Positions 1-5,452 of a DNA stretch of 6,813 bases are shown here, in pieces. Position 1 is the first letter of the stretch; every line of letters begins with the position of its first letter. Under the pieces are notes generated by a model. That model ran no database searches and was not told the DNA's origin. It saw only the letters and a list, made by a program, of their open reading frames with translations. The position numbers were made by a program, and so were the translations under genes. The stretch lies in NCBI GenBank assembly GCA_022572865.1, contig JACZVB010000075.1, positions 1 through 6,813 on the forward strand, written 5' to 3'. The DNA is from Chloroflexota bacterium (lineage in GTDB: Bacteria > Chloroflexota > Dehalococcoidia > Plut-88900).

Positions 1-486
1 GTCCCGCATGTACCGCATGCAGGTCATGCTGTGGTGCTGGGCCGGGGTGGTGAAGCCCCAGGCAGCCCACATGTCGTCGATACTGGAGATGGTGGGCACC
101 GGCGCTGCCCCGTCGGGCGCCTGGCCACCCTGTCTGTTGAAGGAGCGGCCATTCATGGAGCGGAAGATGAGCATGTTCTCGCAGTAGCCCGCCTCGATGA
201 GGCCAATGGCGTGGGCCACCAGGGTCTCGGTGCTGTTGCCGCCGCCTATTATATCCACGGCATAGCTGAGCCTGATGCCCAGGGAGCTGGAGACATCACC
301 CGAGGAGCAGGAGTCGGCATACTGATAGGAGGTCATACCGTCTATGTCCTGGGGCCTGAGGCCCGCATCGGCCATGGCGTTCTTTACGGCCTCGCAGGCC
401 ATGGACAGGGTGGTCCGGCCCGAGGGCCTCATGTGAGGGGTCTCACCTACTCCTACGATGCAGTATTTATCTGTTAGCGCACCCAC
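1..486 (-). CDS. Thiolase-superfamily protein (SCP-x/Ltp2-like), N-terminal 162 aa, cut by window edge
   Basis: I translated the minus strand from a GTG at 486-484 and found it open to base 1 without a stop. The protein begins MGALTDKYCIVGVGETP and matches the complete neighbour at 561-1784 residue for residue in length over the 162 codons available, with about 137 identical positions by my count. It shares the thiolase N-terminal fold signature, the segment VDIIGGGNSTETLVAHAIG (about 78-95) where thiolases carry their nucleophilic Cys, and the WGFTTPAQHHSM segment. The nucleophilic Cys is absent here as well. The start is supported by a purine-rich GGGAGAGGG just upstream and by identity with the neighbour's start. 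It lies 74 nt behind the other thiolase gene in the same orientation, so co-transcription is likely. The C-terminal half, with the remaining active-site motifs, is outside the window, so integrity cannot be judged. Substrate is unknown; an acyl-CoA is expected for the family. Confidence 0.85.
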   Translation of the reverse strand, partial: MGALTDKYCIVGVGETPHMRPSGRTTLSMACEAVKNAMADAGLRPQDIDGMTSYQYADSCSSGDVSSSLGIRLSYAVDIIGGGNSTETLVAHAIGLIEAGYCENMLIFRSMNGRSFNRQGGQAPDGAAPVPTISSIDDMWAAWGFTTPAQHHSMTCMRYMRD

Positions 487-560
487 AAACCCTCTCCCTA
501 TATGTGCCTTGAAATCATCACAGACTCGCACGTCGATGCCGAATGATCAGCCATGCTCCG

Positions 561-1784
561 TTACCTTCTCAGGATCATGGCGCTGCTCTGGGTCTCGCTG
601 GACCAGGCCAGGCAGGCGGCTATCTCCGCCTTCTTCAGCTGCCTGCACCCCCGGCTACGGTCGTAGGTGTGCTTTCCCTTCTCCCACCCGGGACACAGGT
701 CATCGGCCCGGCGCCTCAGCTGGCGCACGTTCTCGATGACCATGGCGATCCCGTGGGTGTACCCCTCGGACAGATGTCCTCCCGATAGATTGGAAGGCAG
801 CCTGCCGTCTATCTGGAGCGTGCCTCCCTCTACGAAGGGGCCAACCTCGCCCTCCCCACAGAAGCCGAAGGCCTCAAGCAGTATCAGGGTGGTGAAGGTG
901 AACGCATCGTAGGCCGAGACGAAGTCTATGTCATCTTGGCCCACACCGGACATGCCGAAGAGACGCTTCCTCCCGTAGTTAGCCCCGATGTAGTAGATTT
1001 TGGACCTACCCCAGGCGAATGCGGCCTCGGGGGTCTGGGTGCGGGCGGTGCCACCCATGATATACACCGGCGGCTGCCTCAGGTTATAGGCCACCTCCCT
1101 GGGGGTTACGATGATGGCCGCCGCCACGTCCGTCTCCAGACAGCAGTCGAACAGATGGAACGGTTTCGAGATCCAGCGGCTTTTCATGTAGTCATCCATG
1201 GTGAGGGGACGCTCGTAGAAGACGGCCTTGGGGTTGAGGTTGGCATGACGCCGGTGGGCCACGGCCACCTCACCCAGCTGCCGGCTGGTCAGGCCGTAGT
1301 CCCGCATGTACCGCATACAGGTCATGCTGTGGTGCTGGGCCGGGGTGGTGAAGCCCCAGGCAGCACGCATATCCCCGATGCTGGACACCGCCTGAAGGGT
1401 GGCCGGCCCTCCCGGGTCCTGGCCTCCCGGCCTTCTGCCCGAGCGACCGTTCATGGAGCGGAAGATGACCATGTTCTCGCAGTAGCCCGCCTCGATGAGG
1501 CCGATGGCGTGGGCCACCAGTGCCTCGGTGCTGGAGCCGCCGCCTATTATATCCACGGCGTAGCTGAGCCTGATGCCCAGGGAGCTGGCGACATCGGTGG
1601 AGGCGCAGGAGTCGAACCCCTGATAGGAGGTCATGCCGTCGATGTCCTGGGGCGCGAGGCCCGCATCGGCCAGGGCGTTCCTTACGGCCTCGCAGGCCAT
1701 GGACAGAGTAGTCCGGCCCGAGGGCCTCATGTGAGGGGTCTCACCTACTCCTACGATGCAGTATTTATCTGTTAGTTTACCCAC
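561..1784 (-). CDS. Thiolase-superfamily protein, SCP-x/Ltp2-like (acetyl-CoA acetyltransferase or acyl-CoA aldolase type)
   Basis: This is a 407-aa cytoplasmic protein of normal length for the SCP-x-like, DUF35-associated branch of thiolases. Visible landmarks are the N-terminal IVGVGETP (10-17), the nucleophile loop VDIIGGGSSTEALV (77-90), CCLETDVAAAIIVT (214-227), AYDAFTFTTLILLEAFGFCG (291-310), NLSGGHLSEGYTHG (332-345) and an intact C-terminus ending MILRR. By alignment, the nucleophilic Cys of true thiolases is replaced by Gly83, and the usual G-H-P is replaced by G-Y-T-H-G with Tyr342. In the family this pattern belongs to proteins such as the steroid-side-chain aldolase Ltp2, which works with a DUF35 (OB-fold/Zn-ribbon) partner and uses tyrosines. 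A C-C bond cleaving or forming reaction on an acyl-CoA is therefore more likely than classical thiolysis (inference). The start is GTG, preceded by GGGGGAGAGGG. No DUF35 gene is visible in the window. It heads a tandem with its paralogue downstream at 1-486. Confidence 0.88.
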   Translation of the reverse strand: MGKLTDKYCIVGVGETPHMRPSGRTTLSMACEAVRNALADAGLAPQDIDGMTSYQGFDSCASTDVASSLGIRLSYAVDIIGGGSSTEALVAHAIGLIEAGYCENMVIFRSMNGRSGRRPGGQDPGGPATLQAVSSIGDMRAAWGFTTPAQHHSMTCMRYMRDYGLTSRQLGEVAVAHRRHANLNPKAVFYERPLTMDDYMKSRWISKPFHLFDCCLETDVAAAIIVTPREVAYNLRQPPVYIMGGTARTQTPEAAFAWGRSKIYYIGANYGRKRLFGMSGVGQDDIDFVSAYDAFTFTTLILLEAFGFCGEGEVGPFVEGGTLQIDGRLPSNLSGGHLSEGYTHGIAMVIENVRQLRRRADDLCPGWEKGKHTYDRSRGCRQLKKAEIAACLAWSSETQSSAMILRR

Positions 1785-1799
1785 AACCCTCTCCCCCTA

Positions 1800-1834
1800 T
1801 ATCCCCCTCTCCCTTGGCAAGGGAAAGGGGGATA
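1800..1834. repeat. Inverted repeat (hairpin 1 of intergenic cluster)
   Basis: The arms 1800-1815 and 1819-1834 pair over 16 positions with one C/A mismatch around the loop GGC (CCCTTggcAAGGG core flanked by CCCCC/GGGGG). It sits 15 nt upstream of the GTG start of the thiolase gene, so in that transcript it would fold just upstream of the ribosome binding site. No U-tract follows on either strand, so an intrinsic terminator is unlikely. It may be a dispersed REP-type element. Confidence 0.6.
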
Positions 1835-1844
1835 AGAAATTGAA

Positions 1845-1861
1845 GTGGGGGTCACCCCCAC
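1845..1861. repeat. Inverted repeat GTGGGGGT/ACCCCCAC (hairpin 2)
   Basis: Perfect 8-bp arms are separated by a single C. It lies 10 nt from hairpin 1 and 7 nt from hairpin 3. No U-tract follows on either strand. Confidence 0.6.
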
Positions 1862-1868
1862 ACCCCCG

Positions 1869-1896
1869 CTAAAGTCCCGACCCGTCGGGACTTTAG
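1869..1896. repeat. Inverted repeat CTAAAGTCCCGAC/GTCGGGACTTTAG (hairpin 3)
   Basis: A perfect 13-bp inverted repeat is separated by CC. As RNA it would give about 12 bp with a 4-nt loop. There is no T-run on either side, which argues against a terminator and for a REP/MITE-like palindrome. Its perfection in otherwise decayed intergenic DNA suggests recent origin or selection. Confidence 0.65.
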
Positions 1897-1917
1897 AAAC
1901 TCCCATTCCGATTTTTG

Positions 1918-1974
1918 TCAGCACGGGGTCTCACCCACCCACACTATGCAGTATTTGTCCGTTAGCGCACCCAT
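1918..1974 (-). pseudogene. Relic of a third thiolase-gene start (18 codons, then stop)
   Basis: The minus strand from ATG at 1974 reads MGALTDKYCIVWVGETPC followed by TGA at 1920-1918. The first 17 codons match the start of the two thiolase genes (MGALTDKYCIVGVGETP) with a single Gly-to-Trp change, and the DNA match covers roughly 50 bp, including GGGGTCTCACC and ATGCAGTATTT read on the plus strand. After the stop the similarity ends. An AAGGGA lies 6 nt before the ATG, so it could still be translated as a tiny leader peptide upstream of the real gene. I prefer a truncated duplicate; a retained leader ORF is the alternative. Confidence 0.7.
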
Positions 1975-1986
1975 GAAAGTTCCCTT

Positions 1987-2000
1987 ACCCTTATAAGGGT
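1987..2000. promoter_or_regulatory. Perfect 14-bp palindrome ACCCTTATAAGGGT, possible operator
   Basis: The sequence equals its own reverse complement over 14 bp and has an AT centre, which fits a dimeric regulator site. It lies 13 nt upstream of the ATG of the thiolase relic (minus strand) and about 190 nt upstream of the archease promoter. No regulator gene is in the window, so function is speculative. Confidence 0.3.
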
Positions 2001-2023
2001 TATCTCAAACAGATGCCTCTTTC

Positions 2024-2061
2024 CCACCGGCACAACACGGTACAGTATTTATCGTCTCTAG
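2024..2061 (-). pseudogene. Possible fourth, more decayed thiolase-start relic
   Basis: The minus strand contains GATAAATACTG (11 bp identical to the thiolase start region), and the reading frame gives DKYCTV where the genes have DKYCIV. The preceding CTA is also kept. Further similarity is weak, with no start codon in place and no continuation beyond about 12 codons. It may be an eroded relic like that at 1918-1974, or chance. Confidence 0.35.
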
Positions 2062-2232
2062 TCCATTGGGGGTTGCCTGGGGCCCGGCGGGAGCAGTCAC
2101 CAGCATGGGATTCCACCTGTTCAGGTTCCAGCGCGGTCGACAAGCGAGGGCCGGAAGGAGATAGCACAGGAGGTTAAGGACGATCTGCTTTTGAAGGCCA
2201 AAGGTGAGTGTGTTAGAATCGGGAACGCCTAA
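2062..2232 (+). pseudogene. Start-less open frame, possible C-terminal remnant of an unknown protein
   Basis: Between TAG at 2059-2061 and TAA at 2230-2232 there are 56 open codons with no ATG, GTG or TTG usable as a start before the last third. The last 28 residues (EGRKEIAQEVKDDLLLKAKG then ECVRIGNA) have the composition of a real charged helix and ordinary codon use. I do not recognise the family. The archease promoter overlaps its end, which fits a remnant rather than a working gene. Chance is a serious alternative. Confidence 0.22.
2191..2219 (+). promoter_or_regulatory. Sigma70-type promoter for the archease-rtcB operon
   Basis: TTGAAG at 2191-2196 (4 of 6 to TTGACA) and TAGAAT at 2214-2219 (5 of 6 to TATAAT) are separated by exactly 17 bp. 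Transcription would begin near 2226, leaving a leader of about 40 nt before the archease ATG at 2269. It is the best-matching plus-strand promoter I found upstream of the operon. Confidence 0.55.
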
Positions 2233-2268
2233 GGGGCCGGAGGGAGGGATTTTCGGCTACCCTGTTTC

Positions 2269-2682
2269 ATGGTAGATTTCCAGGTCATCGAACACACCGC
2301 CGACGTGGGCATAATGGCCTATGGCAAGGACCTGGGCCAGACCTTCGTGAACGCCGCCAGGGGCCTCTACAGCATCATGCTGGAGGACCAGGAGATCGGT
2401 GAGGAGGTGCACCGCCGTATCGAGGTGGAGGGGCACGATAGGGAAGCCCTGCTGGTGCAGTGGCTGAACGAGCTGATCTACACCTTCGACGTGGAGAACC
2501 TGGTCTTCAAGTCCTTTCACATCCTGGAGATGACGGATACGGGCCTCAAGATCGATTGCTTCGGACAGAAGCTGGACCCGGAGGTTCACGAGGTGAGGCT
2601 GGGGGTGAAGGCGGCCACCTATCACATGCTGAAGGTTGAGGAGGGGAACGGGTTTCGGGTCCAGGTATTGTTTGATATTTAG
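2269..2682 (+). CDS. Archease (RtcB-activating protein)
   Basis: This 137-aa protein has the full length and pattern of the archease family (Pfam PF01951): an N-terminal EHTADVGI (8-15) with Asp12, the helix LLVQWLNELIYTFDVENLVF (61-80), VKAATYHMLKVE (113-124) and the typical C-terminal end RVQVLFDI with Asp136 next to the C-terminal Ile. In the family these acidic positions help bind a metal ion. Archease speeds guanylylation of the RNA ligase RtcB and allows multiple turnover, acting in the cytoplasm on RNA ends. The rtcB gene follows after 62 nt, which confirms the assignment. The ATG at 2269 is the only plausible start. A GGAGGGAGGG run lies at 2239-2248, about 20 nt upstream, too far for an ordinary ribosome site, so initiation may be weak or leaderless-like. 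Confidence 0.95.
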   Translation: MVDFQVIEHTADVGIMAYGKDLGQTFVNAARGLYSIMLEDQEIGEEVHRRIEVEGHDREALLVQWLNELIYTFDVENLVFKSFHILEMTDTGLKIDCFGQKLDPEVHEVRLGVKAATYHMLKVEEGNGFRVQVLFDI

Positions 2683-2744
2683 GATGGCAAAGGGGCCGTT
2701 CGGGGATATATAGGATGGGAACAGAGGCCGACCGGGATTAGGAA

Positions 2745-4205
2745 ATGGCAGAGTCAACACTAGAAAAAGTGCGCCGCCTGGACGACTATCGCTGGGAGCT
2801 GCCCCAGGACTACAAGCCGGGGATGCGGGTGCCGGGGATCATCTACGCCGACAGGGAGATGATGGAAGCGATACACCTGGACCAGGCCCTCGACCAGGTA
2901 GCAAATGTGGCCTTTCTTCCCGGCATAGTGGAGGCGTCTTTCGCCATGCCGGACATTCACTGGGGATACGGGTTCCCCATCGGAGGGATCGCGGCCACCA
3001 GGGTGGCGGACGGGGTGGTCTCGCCGGGGGGCGTGGGCTTCGACATCAACTGTGGGGTCAGGCTCCTCCGGACCCGGCTCACCGAGGAGGATGTGCGCCC
3101 AAAGCTGGAGGAGCTGGTTACGGCCCTCTTCAGGGAGGTGCCCTCCGGGGTGGGATCATCGGGCAAAATCAACCTGAAGGGCGGAGAGATAGACCAGGTC
3201 CTGAGGAATGGGGCCCGCTGGGCGGTAGAACACGGCTTCGGCGAACCCGAGGACTTGGTGTTCACCGAGGAGGAGGGCCGTATCCCAGGGGCCGATCCTG
3301 CCAGGGTCGGCTCCAAGGCCAAGAAAAGGGGCACACCCCAGCTGGGAACCCTCGGATCGGGTAACCATTTCCTAGAGGTGGCGGTGGTGGACGAGGTCTA
3401 CGATGCCGACGCCGCCCGGGCCTTTGGGCTGGACCAGATTGGGCAGGTGGTGGTGTGGATACACTGCGGCTCCCGGGGCCTGGGGCACCAGGTCTGCCAG
3501 GACTCCTTACAGGTCATGGACGCATCGGTCAAGACCTATGGGATAGAGTTGCCCGACCGGCAACTGGCCTGCGCCCCGGTGACCTCTCCCGAAGGTCAGG
3601 ACTATCTGGCCGCTCTTCGATGCGCTGCAAACTTCGCCTGGGCCAACCGTCAGTGCATAGCGCACTGGGTAAGGGAGTCTTTCCTACAGGTGTTCGATCG
3701 GAGCAAGGAAGACCTGGGTATTGAGCAGGTGTACGACATCGCCCACAACATAGCCAAGATCGAGACTCACATGGTGAACGGATTGGAGACGGAGGTGTGC
3801 GTACACCGCAAGGGCTCAACCCGAGCCTTTCCCCCCGGGCATCCGGAGATACCAGAGGCGTACCGGTCCGTGGGGCAACCGGTGCTCATCCCCGGGGACA
3901 TGGGAAGGTACTCCTTCGTGGCGGTGGGCACCTCCCAGGCGATGGAGGAGACCTTCGGGTCCACCTGCCACGGCGCCGGCAGGCAGAAGAGCAGAGGAGC
4001 GGCCCGGCGTCTCATGGAGGGGGTGGACGTTGCTCAGATGCTCCTGGACAAGGGGATAGTGGTGAAGGCCAGAAGCAAGCGGGGCCTGGCCGAGGAGGCG
4101 CCCGAGGCGTATAAGGACGCGGCGAAGGTGGTGGACGTGGCCCACAGGGCTGGAATATCCACAAGGGTGGTCAGGACCAGGCCCATGGGAGTGGTCAAGG
4201 GATAG
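2745..4205 (+). CDS. rtcB: RNA-splicing ligase RtcB
   Basis: This 486-aa protein covers the whole RtcB family length. RtcB joins RNA with a 2',3'-cyclic phosphate or 3'-phosphate end to a 5'-hydroxyl end, using GTP and Mn2+, in tRNA splicing or RNA repair. All key residues are present: Asp100 and Cys103 in GVGFDINCGVRLL, Asn207 and His208 in GTLGSGNHFLEV, His240 in WIHCGSRGLGHQ, His334 in DIAHNIAKIE, the GTP-binding region VHRKGSTRAFPPGHP (353-367) and His409 in GSTCHGAGRQKSR, the residue that carries GMP in characterised enzymes. The C-terminus ends MGVVKG, as usual. The ATG at 2745 fits family starts (YRWELP...MRVPGIIYA); the ribosome site is weak (TTAGGA close to the ATG). It follows archease and is followed 32 nt later by a hydrolase gene, so it is the second gene of an operon. 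I see no sign of damage. Confidence 0.97.
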   Translation: MAESTLEKVRRLDDYRWELPQDYKPGMRVPGIIYADREMMEAIHLDQALDQVANVAFLPGIVEASFAMPDIHWGYGFPIGGIAATRVADGVVSPGGVGFDINCGVRLLRTRLTEEDVRPKLEELVTALFREVPSGVGSSGKINLKGGEIDQVLRNGARWAVEHGFGEPEDLVFTEEEGRIPGADPARVGSKAKKRGTPQLGTLGSGNHFLEVAVVDEVYDADAARAFGLDQIGQVVVWIHCGSRGLGHQVCQDSLQVMDASVKTYGIELPDRQLACAPVTSPEGQDYLAALRCAANFAWANRQCIAHWVRESFLQVFDRSKEDLGIEQVYDIAHNIAKIETHMVNGLETEVCVHRKGSTRAFPPGHPEIPEAYRSVGQPVLIPGDMGRYSFVAVGTSQAMEETFGSTCHGAGRQKSRGAARRLMEGVDVAQMLLDKGIVVKARSKRGLAEEAPEAYKDAAKVVDVAHRAGISTRVVRTRPMGVVKG

Positions 4206-4237
4206 GGCGCAGGGTAAGCAAGCGAAAAGGAGAAGGA

Positions 4238-4789
4238 ATGGGATTCGCTACCGTAGAAGGCCGGAATATTCACTATGAGTACCCTCAGACGGCCGAGGCG
4301 AGGGTCAGCCAGGGTTGCACCGTCCTGATGGTGCACGGGGCCTACGACAGTCACAAGATCTGGCGATACCAGTACTCCTACCTGGAAAGAGAGCACTCGC
4401 CCCTGGCCATAGACCTGCCGGGCCACGGTGAGTCCCAGGGCCCCGCCATCAACGATCCACAGGGCTTCAGGGAGTTCATCAAGGCCTTCGTGGAGGTGAT
4501 GGACATCGCTCCTTTCGTCTTTGCCGGCCACTCCATGGGAGGCTCCATGGCCCTGGACTACGCCATCCACCATCCCGAGGACCTGAAGGGCCTGATAATG
4601 GTGGGCTCGGCCCCCAGGTGGAAGATGTCGGCGGAGCTGATCCGGATGTGGAAAACGGACCCGGAAGGGGCCCGGGGCAAAAACATCGGGCTTCTCTTCT
4701 CCACAGATACCAGAGATGACACCAAGTCTTGGGACGCGGGCACCATCTGGACGAAGGTTTGCGCTCCCTGGGCCTCGTGGCTTCGCTAG
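4238..4789 (+). CDS. Alpha/beta hydrolase, C-terminally truncated (probable pseudogene)
   Basis: This 183-aa product has the N-terminal half of an alpha/beta hydrolase: the oxyanion-hole region VLMVHGAYDSH (29-39), AIDLPGHGES (57-66) and the nucleophile elbow FAGHSMGGSMAL (95-106) with Ser99, followed by a cap-like segment. The family normally needs about 250-280 residues, with a catalytic Asp and His in the last third. Both are missing because the frame ends at TAG 4787-4789, and the last ten residues (VCAPWASWLR) do not look like the family. The start is well supported by AAGGAG five nt before the ATG, and it lies 32 nt behind rtcB. Its substrate is unknown. The likely cause is a deletion or insertion break near 4760-4810, beside the repeat found at 4806. 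It is probably inactive; a frameshift is less likely because I see no continuing family motif in the other two frames. Confidence 0.8.
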   Translation: MGFATVEGRNIHYEYPQTAEARVSQGCTVLMVHGAYDSHKIWRYQYSYLEREHSPLAIDLPGHGESQGPAINDPQGFREFIKAFVEVMDIAPFVFAGHSMGGSMALDYAIHHPEDLKGLIMVGSAPRWKMSAELIRMWKTDPEGARGKNIGLLFSTDTRDDTKSWDAGTIWTKVCAPWASWLR

Positions 4790-4805
4790 AGTGCACTCCA
4801 ATTCT

Positions 4806-4838
4806 ATTGTCGAGGCTTCTCCGCGGCGGGTGGCAACG
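4806..4838 (-). repeat. Boundary repeat copy A (TTGCCA ... ACAAT)
   Basis: Plus-strand ATTGT (4806-4810) followed 14 nt later by GGCGGGTGGCAACG (4825-4838) matches two further copies at 5366 and 6112, with one mismatch in the 14-bp core. Read on the minus strand it has TTGCCA and GACAAT with a 19-bp spacer, a poorer promoter match than copies B and C. It starts 17 nt after the truncated hydrolase stops and lies just beyond the end of the lipoprotein gene. Confidence 0.55.
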
Positions 4839-4865
4839 GGTACTGGCGAACCGAAATCAGTTGCC
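4832..4865. repeat. GGCAAC/GTTGCC inverted repeat at the lipoprotein gene end
   Basis: Six-bp arms at 4832-4837 and 4860-4865 flank 22 nt, and the right arm overlaps the last codons just before the stop of the lipoprotein gene. There is no U-tract, so a terminator is doubtful; the left arm belongs to repeat copy A. Confidence 0.3.
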
Positions 4866-5336
4866 TAGTTCGAAGTCCACCGACCAGTCTATTTCGTCCA
4901 GCTCCTCACGAGAATAGCTGAGTTCGCCTCTATGGCTGACCTCGACGGAATAGAACGCTGCATTTGGAACAGCCACCTCAAAAGGCAGAACGCAGACGAC
5001 CAATTCTAGCCCCTCAAATCCAGACGCAGAAGTGGGAGTCTCTTTCCCCTCAAGCTCATCTGCTGCCTCAAGGAGCGCGACTAAGAGGTCTCGACCGGTT
5101 CCCTGTTGTAGGCTGGATGTCGCGATGACTTCCCCCTCTTCGTTCTTGACTACCACTTGAGCACCCTCACGGATGTCGTCGTATCCCCCGCTGCCCGAGC
5201 AGGGCGCGCCATGACTCCAAAGGGTGTCCTCGTCACTCAGGGTCAGCGTTCCGCGAATTGTCTGGTCGTCTCCAGCGCCACAACTAATCAGCAGCGCTAC
5301 GACGACAATGAGATTCGAGAGCGTGAACCACCACAT
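4857..5336 (-). CDS. Putative secreted lipoprotein of unknown function
   Basis: This is a 159-aa protein. Residues 1-18 form a lipoprotein signal peptide: hydrophobic LIVVVALLIS followed by Cys19 in the lipobox LISC. The n-region has no Lys or Arg, which is unusual. The mature part carries APCSGSGGYDDIREG (44-58), VVVKNEEGEVIA (61-72), a Glu-rich stretch (87-100), LVVCVLPFEV (112-121) and YSVEVSHRGELSYSREEL (129-146). Cys46 and Cys115 are the only other cysteines and could form a disulfide. The GYDDI ... C-F/P-F ... V-RG pattern resembles uncharacterised small lipoproteins or exported proteins of high-GC bacteria (my recollection, not searched). AAAGGGG lies 8 nt before the ATG at 5336, and a strong promoter sits at the expected distance (5366-5394). 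The gene is divergent from the small genes at 5522 onward. Function is unknown; it is anchored at the outer face of the membrane. Confidence 0.75.
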   Translation of the reverse strand: MWWFTLSNLIVVVALLISCGAGDDQTIRGTLTLSDEDTLWSHGAPCSGSGGYDDIREGAQVVVKNEEGEVIATSSLQQGTGRDLLVALLEAADELEGKETPTSASGFEGLELVVCVLPFEVAVPNAAFYSVEVSHRGELSYSREELDEIDWSVDFELGN

Positions 5337-5365
5337 GACTGCGCCCCTTTCGGATTGCTGCCGCG

Positions 5366-5394
5366 ATTGTGCGGCTGGGTTGGGCGGGTGTCAA
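5366..5394 (-). promoter_or_regulatory. Sigma70-type promoter of the lipoprotein gene
   Basis: The minus strand has a perfect TTGACA (5394-5389) and CACAAT (5371-5366, 4 of 6) with a 17-bp spacer. The start site would be near 5359, giving a leader of about 22 nt before the lipoprotein ATG at 5336. The promoter coincides with repeat copy B. Confidence 0.6.
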
Positions 5395-5396
5395 CG
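5366..5396 (-). repeat. Boundary repeat copy B
   Basis: Plus-strand ATTGTG (5366-5371), 11 nt, then GGCGGGTGTCAACG (5383-5396). The core is identical to copy C and differs at one base from copy A. Part of the promoter spacer is conserved between copies too, so the similarity is more than convergent promoter boxes. Confidence 0.6.
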
Positions 5397-5423
5397 CGAT
5401 GGAGAGACTGCTGGCCGCTGGAT

Positions 5424-5452
5424 TTGAGCGGGAATCTCTTACTCACTCTAAA
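5424..5452 (+). promoter_or_regulatory. Weak candidate promoter for the 66-aa and 105-aa genes
   Basis: TTGAGC (5424-5429) and TCTAAA (5447-5452) are each 4 of 6 to consensus, with a 17-bp spacer. It lies 70 nt upstream of the ATG at 5522 and faces away from the lipoprotein promoter. Confidence 0.3.

Larger units (their letters stand above)
1..1784 (-). repeat. Tandem gene duplication (1-486 matches 1299-1784)
   Basis: Bases 1-486 and 1299-1784 align without gaps in the same orientation. Long stretches are nearly identical: for example the opening bases of the window recur at about 1299 onwards with few changes, and the shared similarity continues a few bases upstream of both start codons (AACCCTCTCCC). 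The divergence is concentrated in codons 116-141 and around 56-65. This is direct sequence evidence of a duplication, possibly kept similar by gene conversion. Confidence 0.85.
1785..2268. other. Intergenic region without an intact gene
   Basis: This 484-bp stretch separates the minus-strand thiolase genes from the plus-strand archease operon. It contains, in order, three hairpin-forming inverted repeats (1800-1896), a short relic of the thiolase start (1918-1974), a perfect palindrome (1987-2000), a second weaker relic (about 2024-2061), an open frame with no start codon (2062-2232) and a promoter (2191-2219). Each is listed separately. I see no RNA gene. Confidence 0.7.

Noticed and set aside
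936..1775. Long plus-strand frame (279 codons) opposite the thiolase gene
   Set aside because: It is the antisense shadow of the full thiolase gene; the minus frame carries clear family motifs. The same holds for the plus frame at 31-477 opposite the partial copy.
1800..1896. Intrinsic terminators at the three hairpins
   Set aside because: No run of T follows any of them on either strand, and they lie upstream of gene starts on both sides, not behind a gene end.
4034..4801. Minus-strand frame of 255 codons across rtcB and the hydrolase
   Set aside because: It runs opposite two well-supported genes, has no family motif, and is an antisense shadow typical of high-GC DNA.
4729..4917. Small plus-strand frame over the hydrolase end and the lipoprotein end
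   Set aside because: It overlaps two genes, ends in a low-complexity Ser run that is antisense to the lipoprotein, and shows no hydrolase motif that would indicate a simple frameshift.
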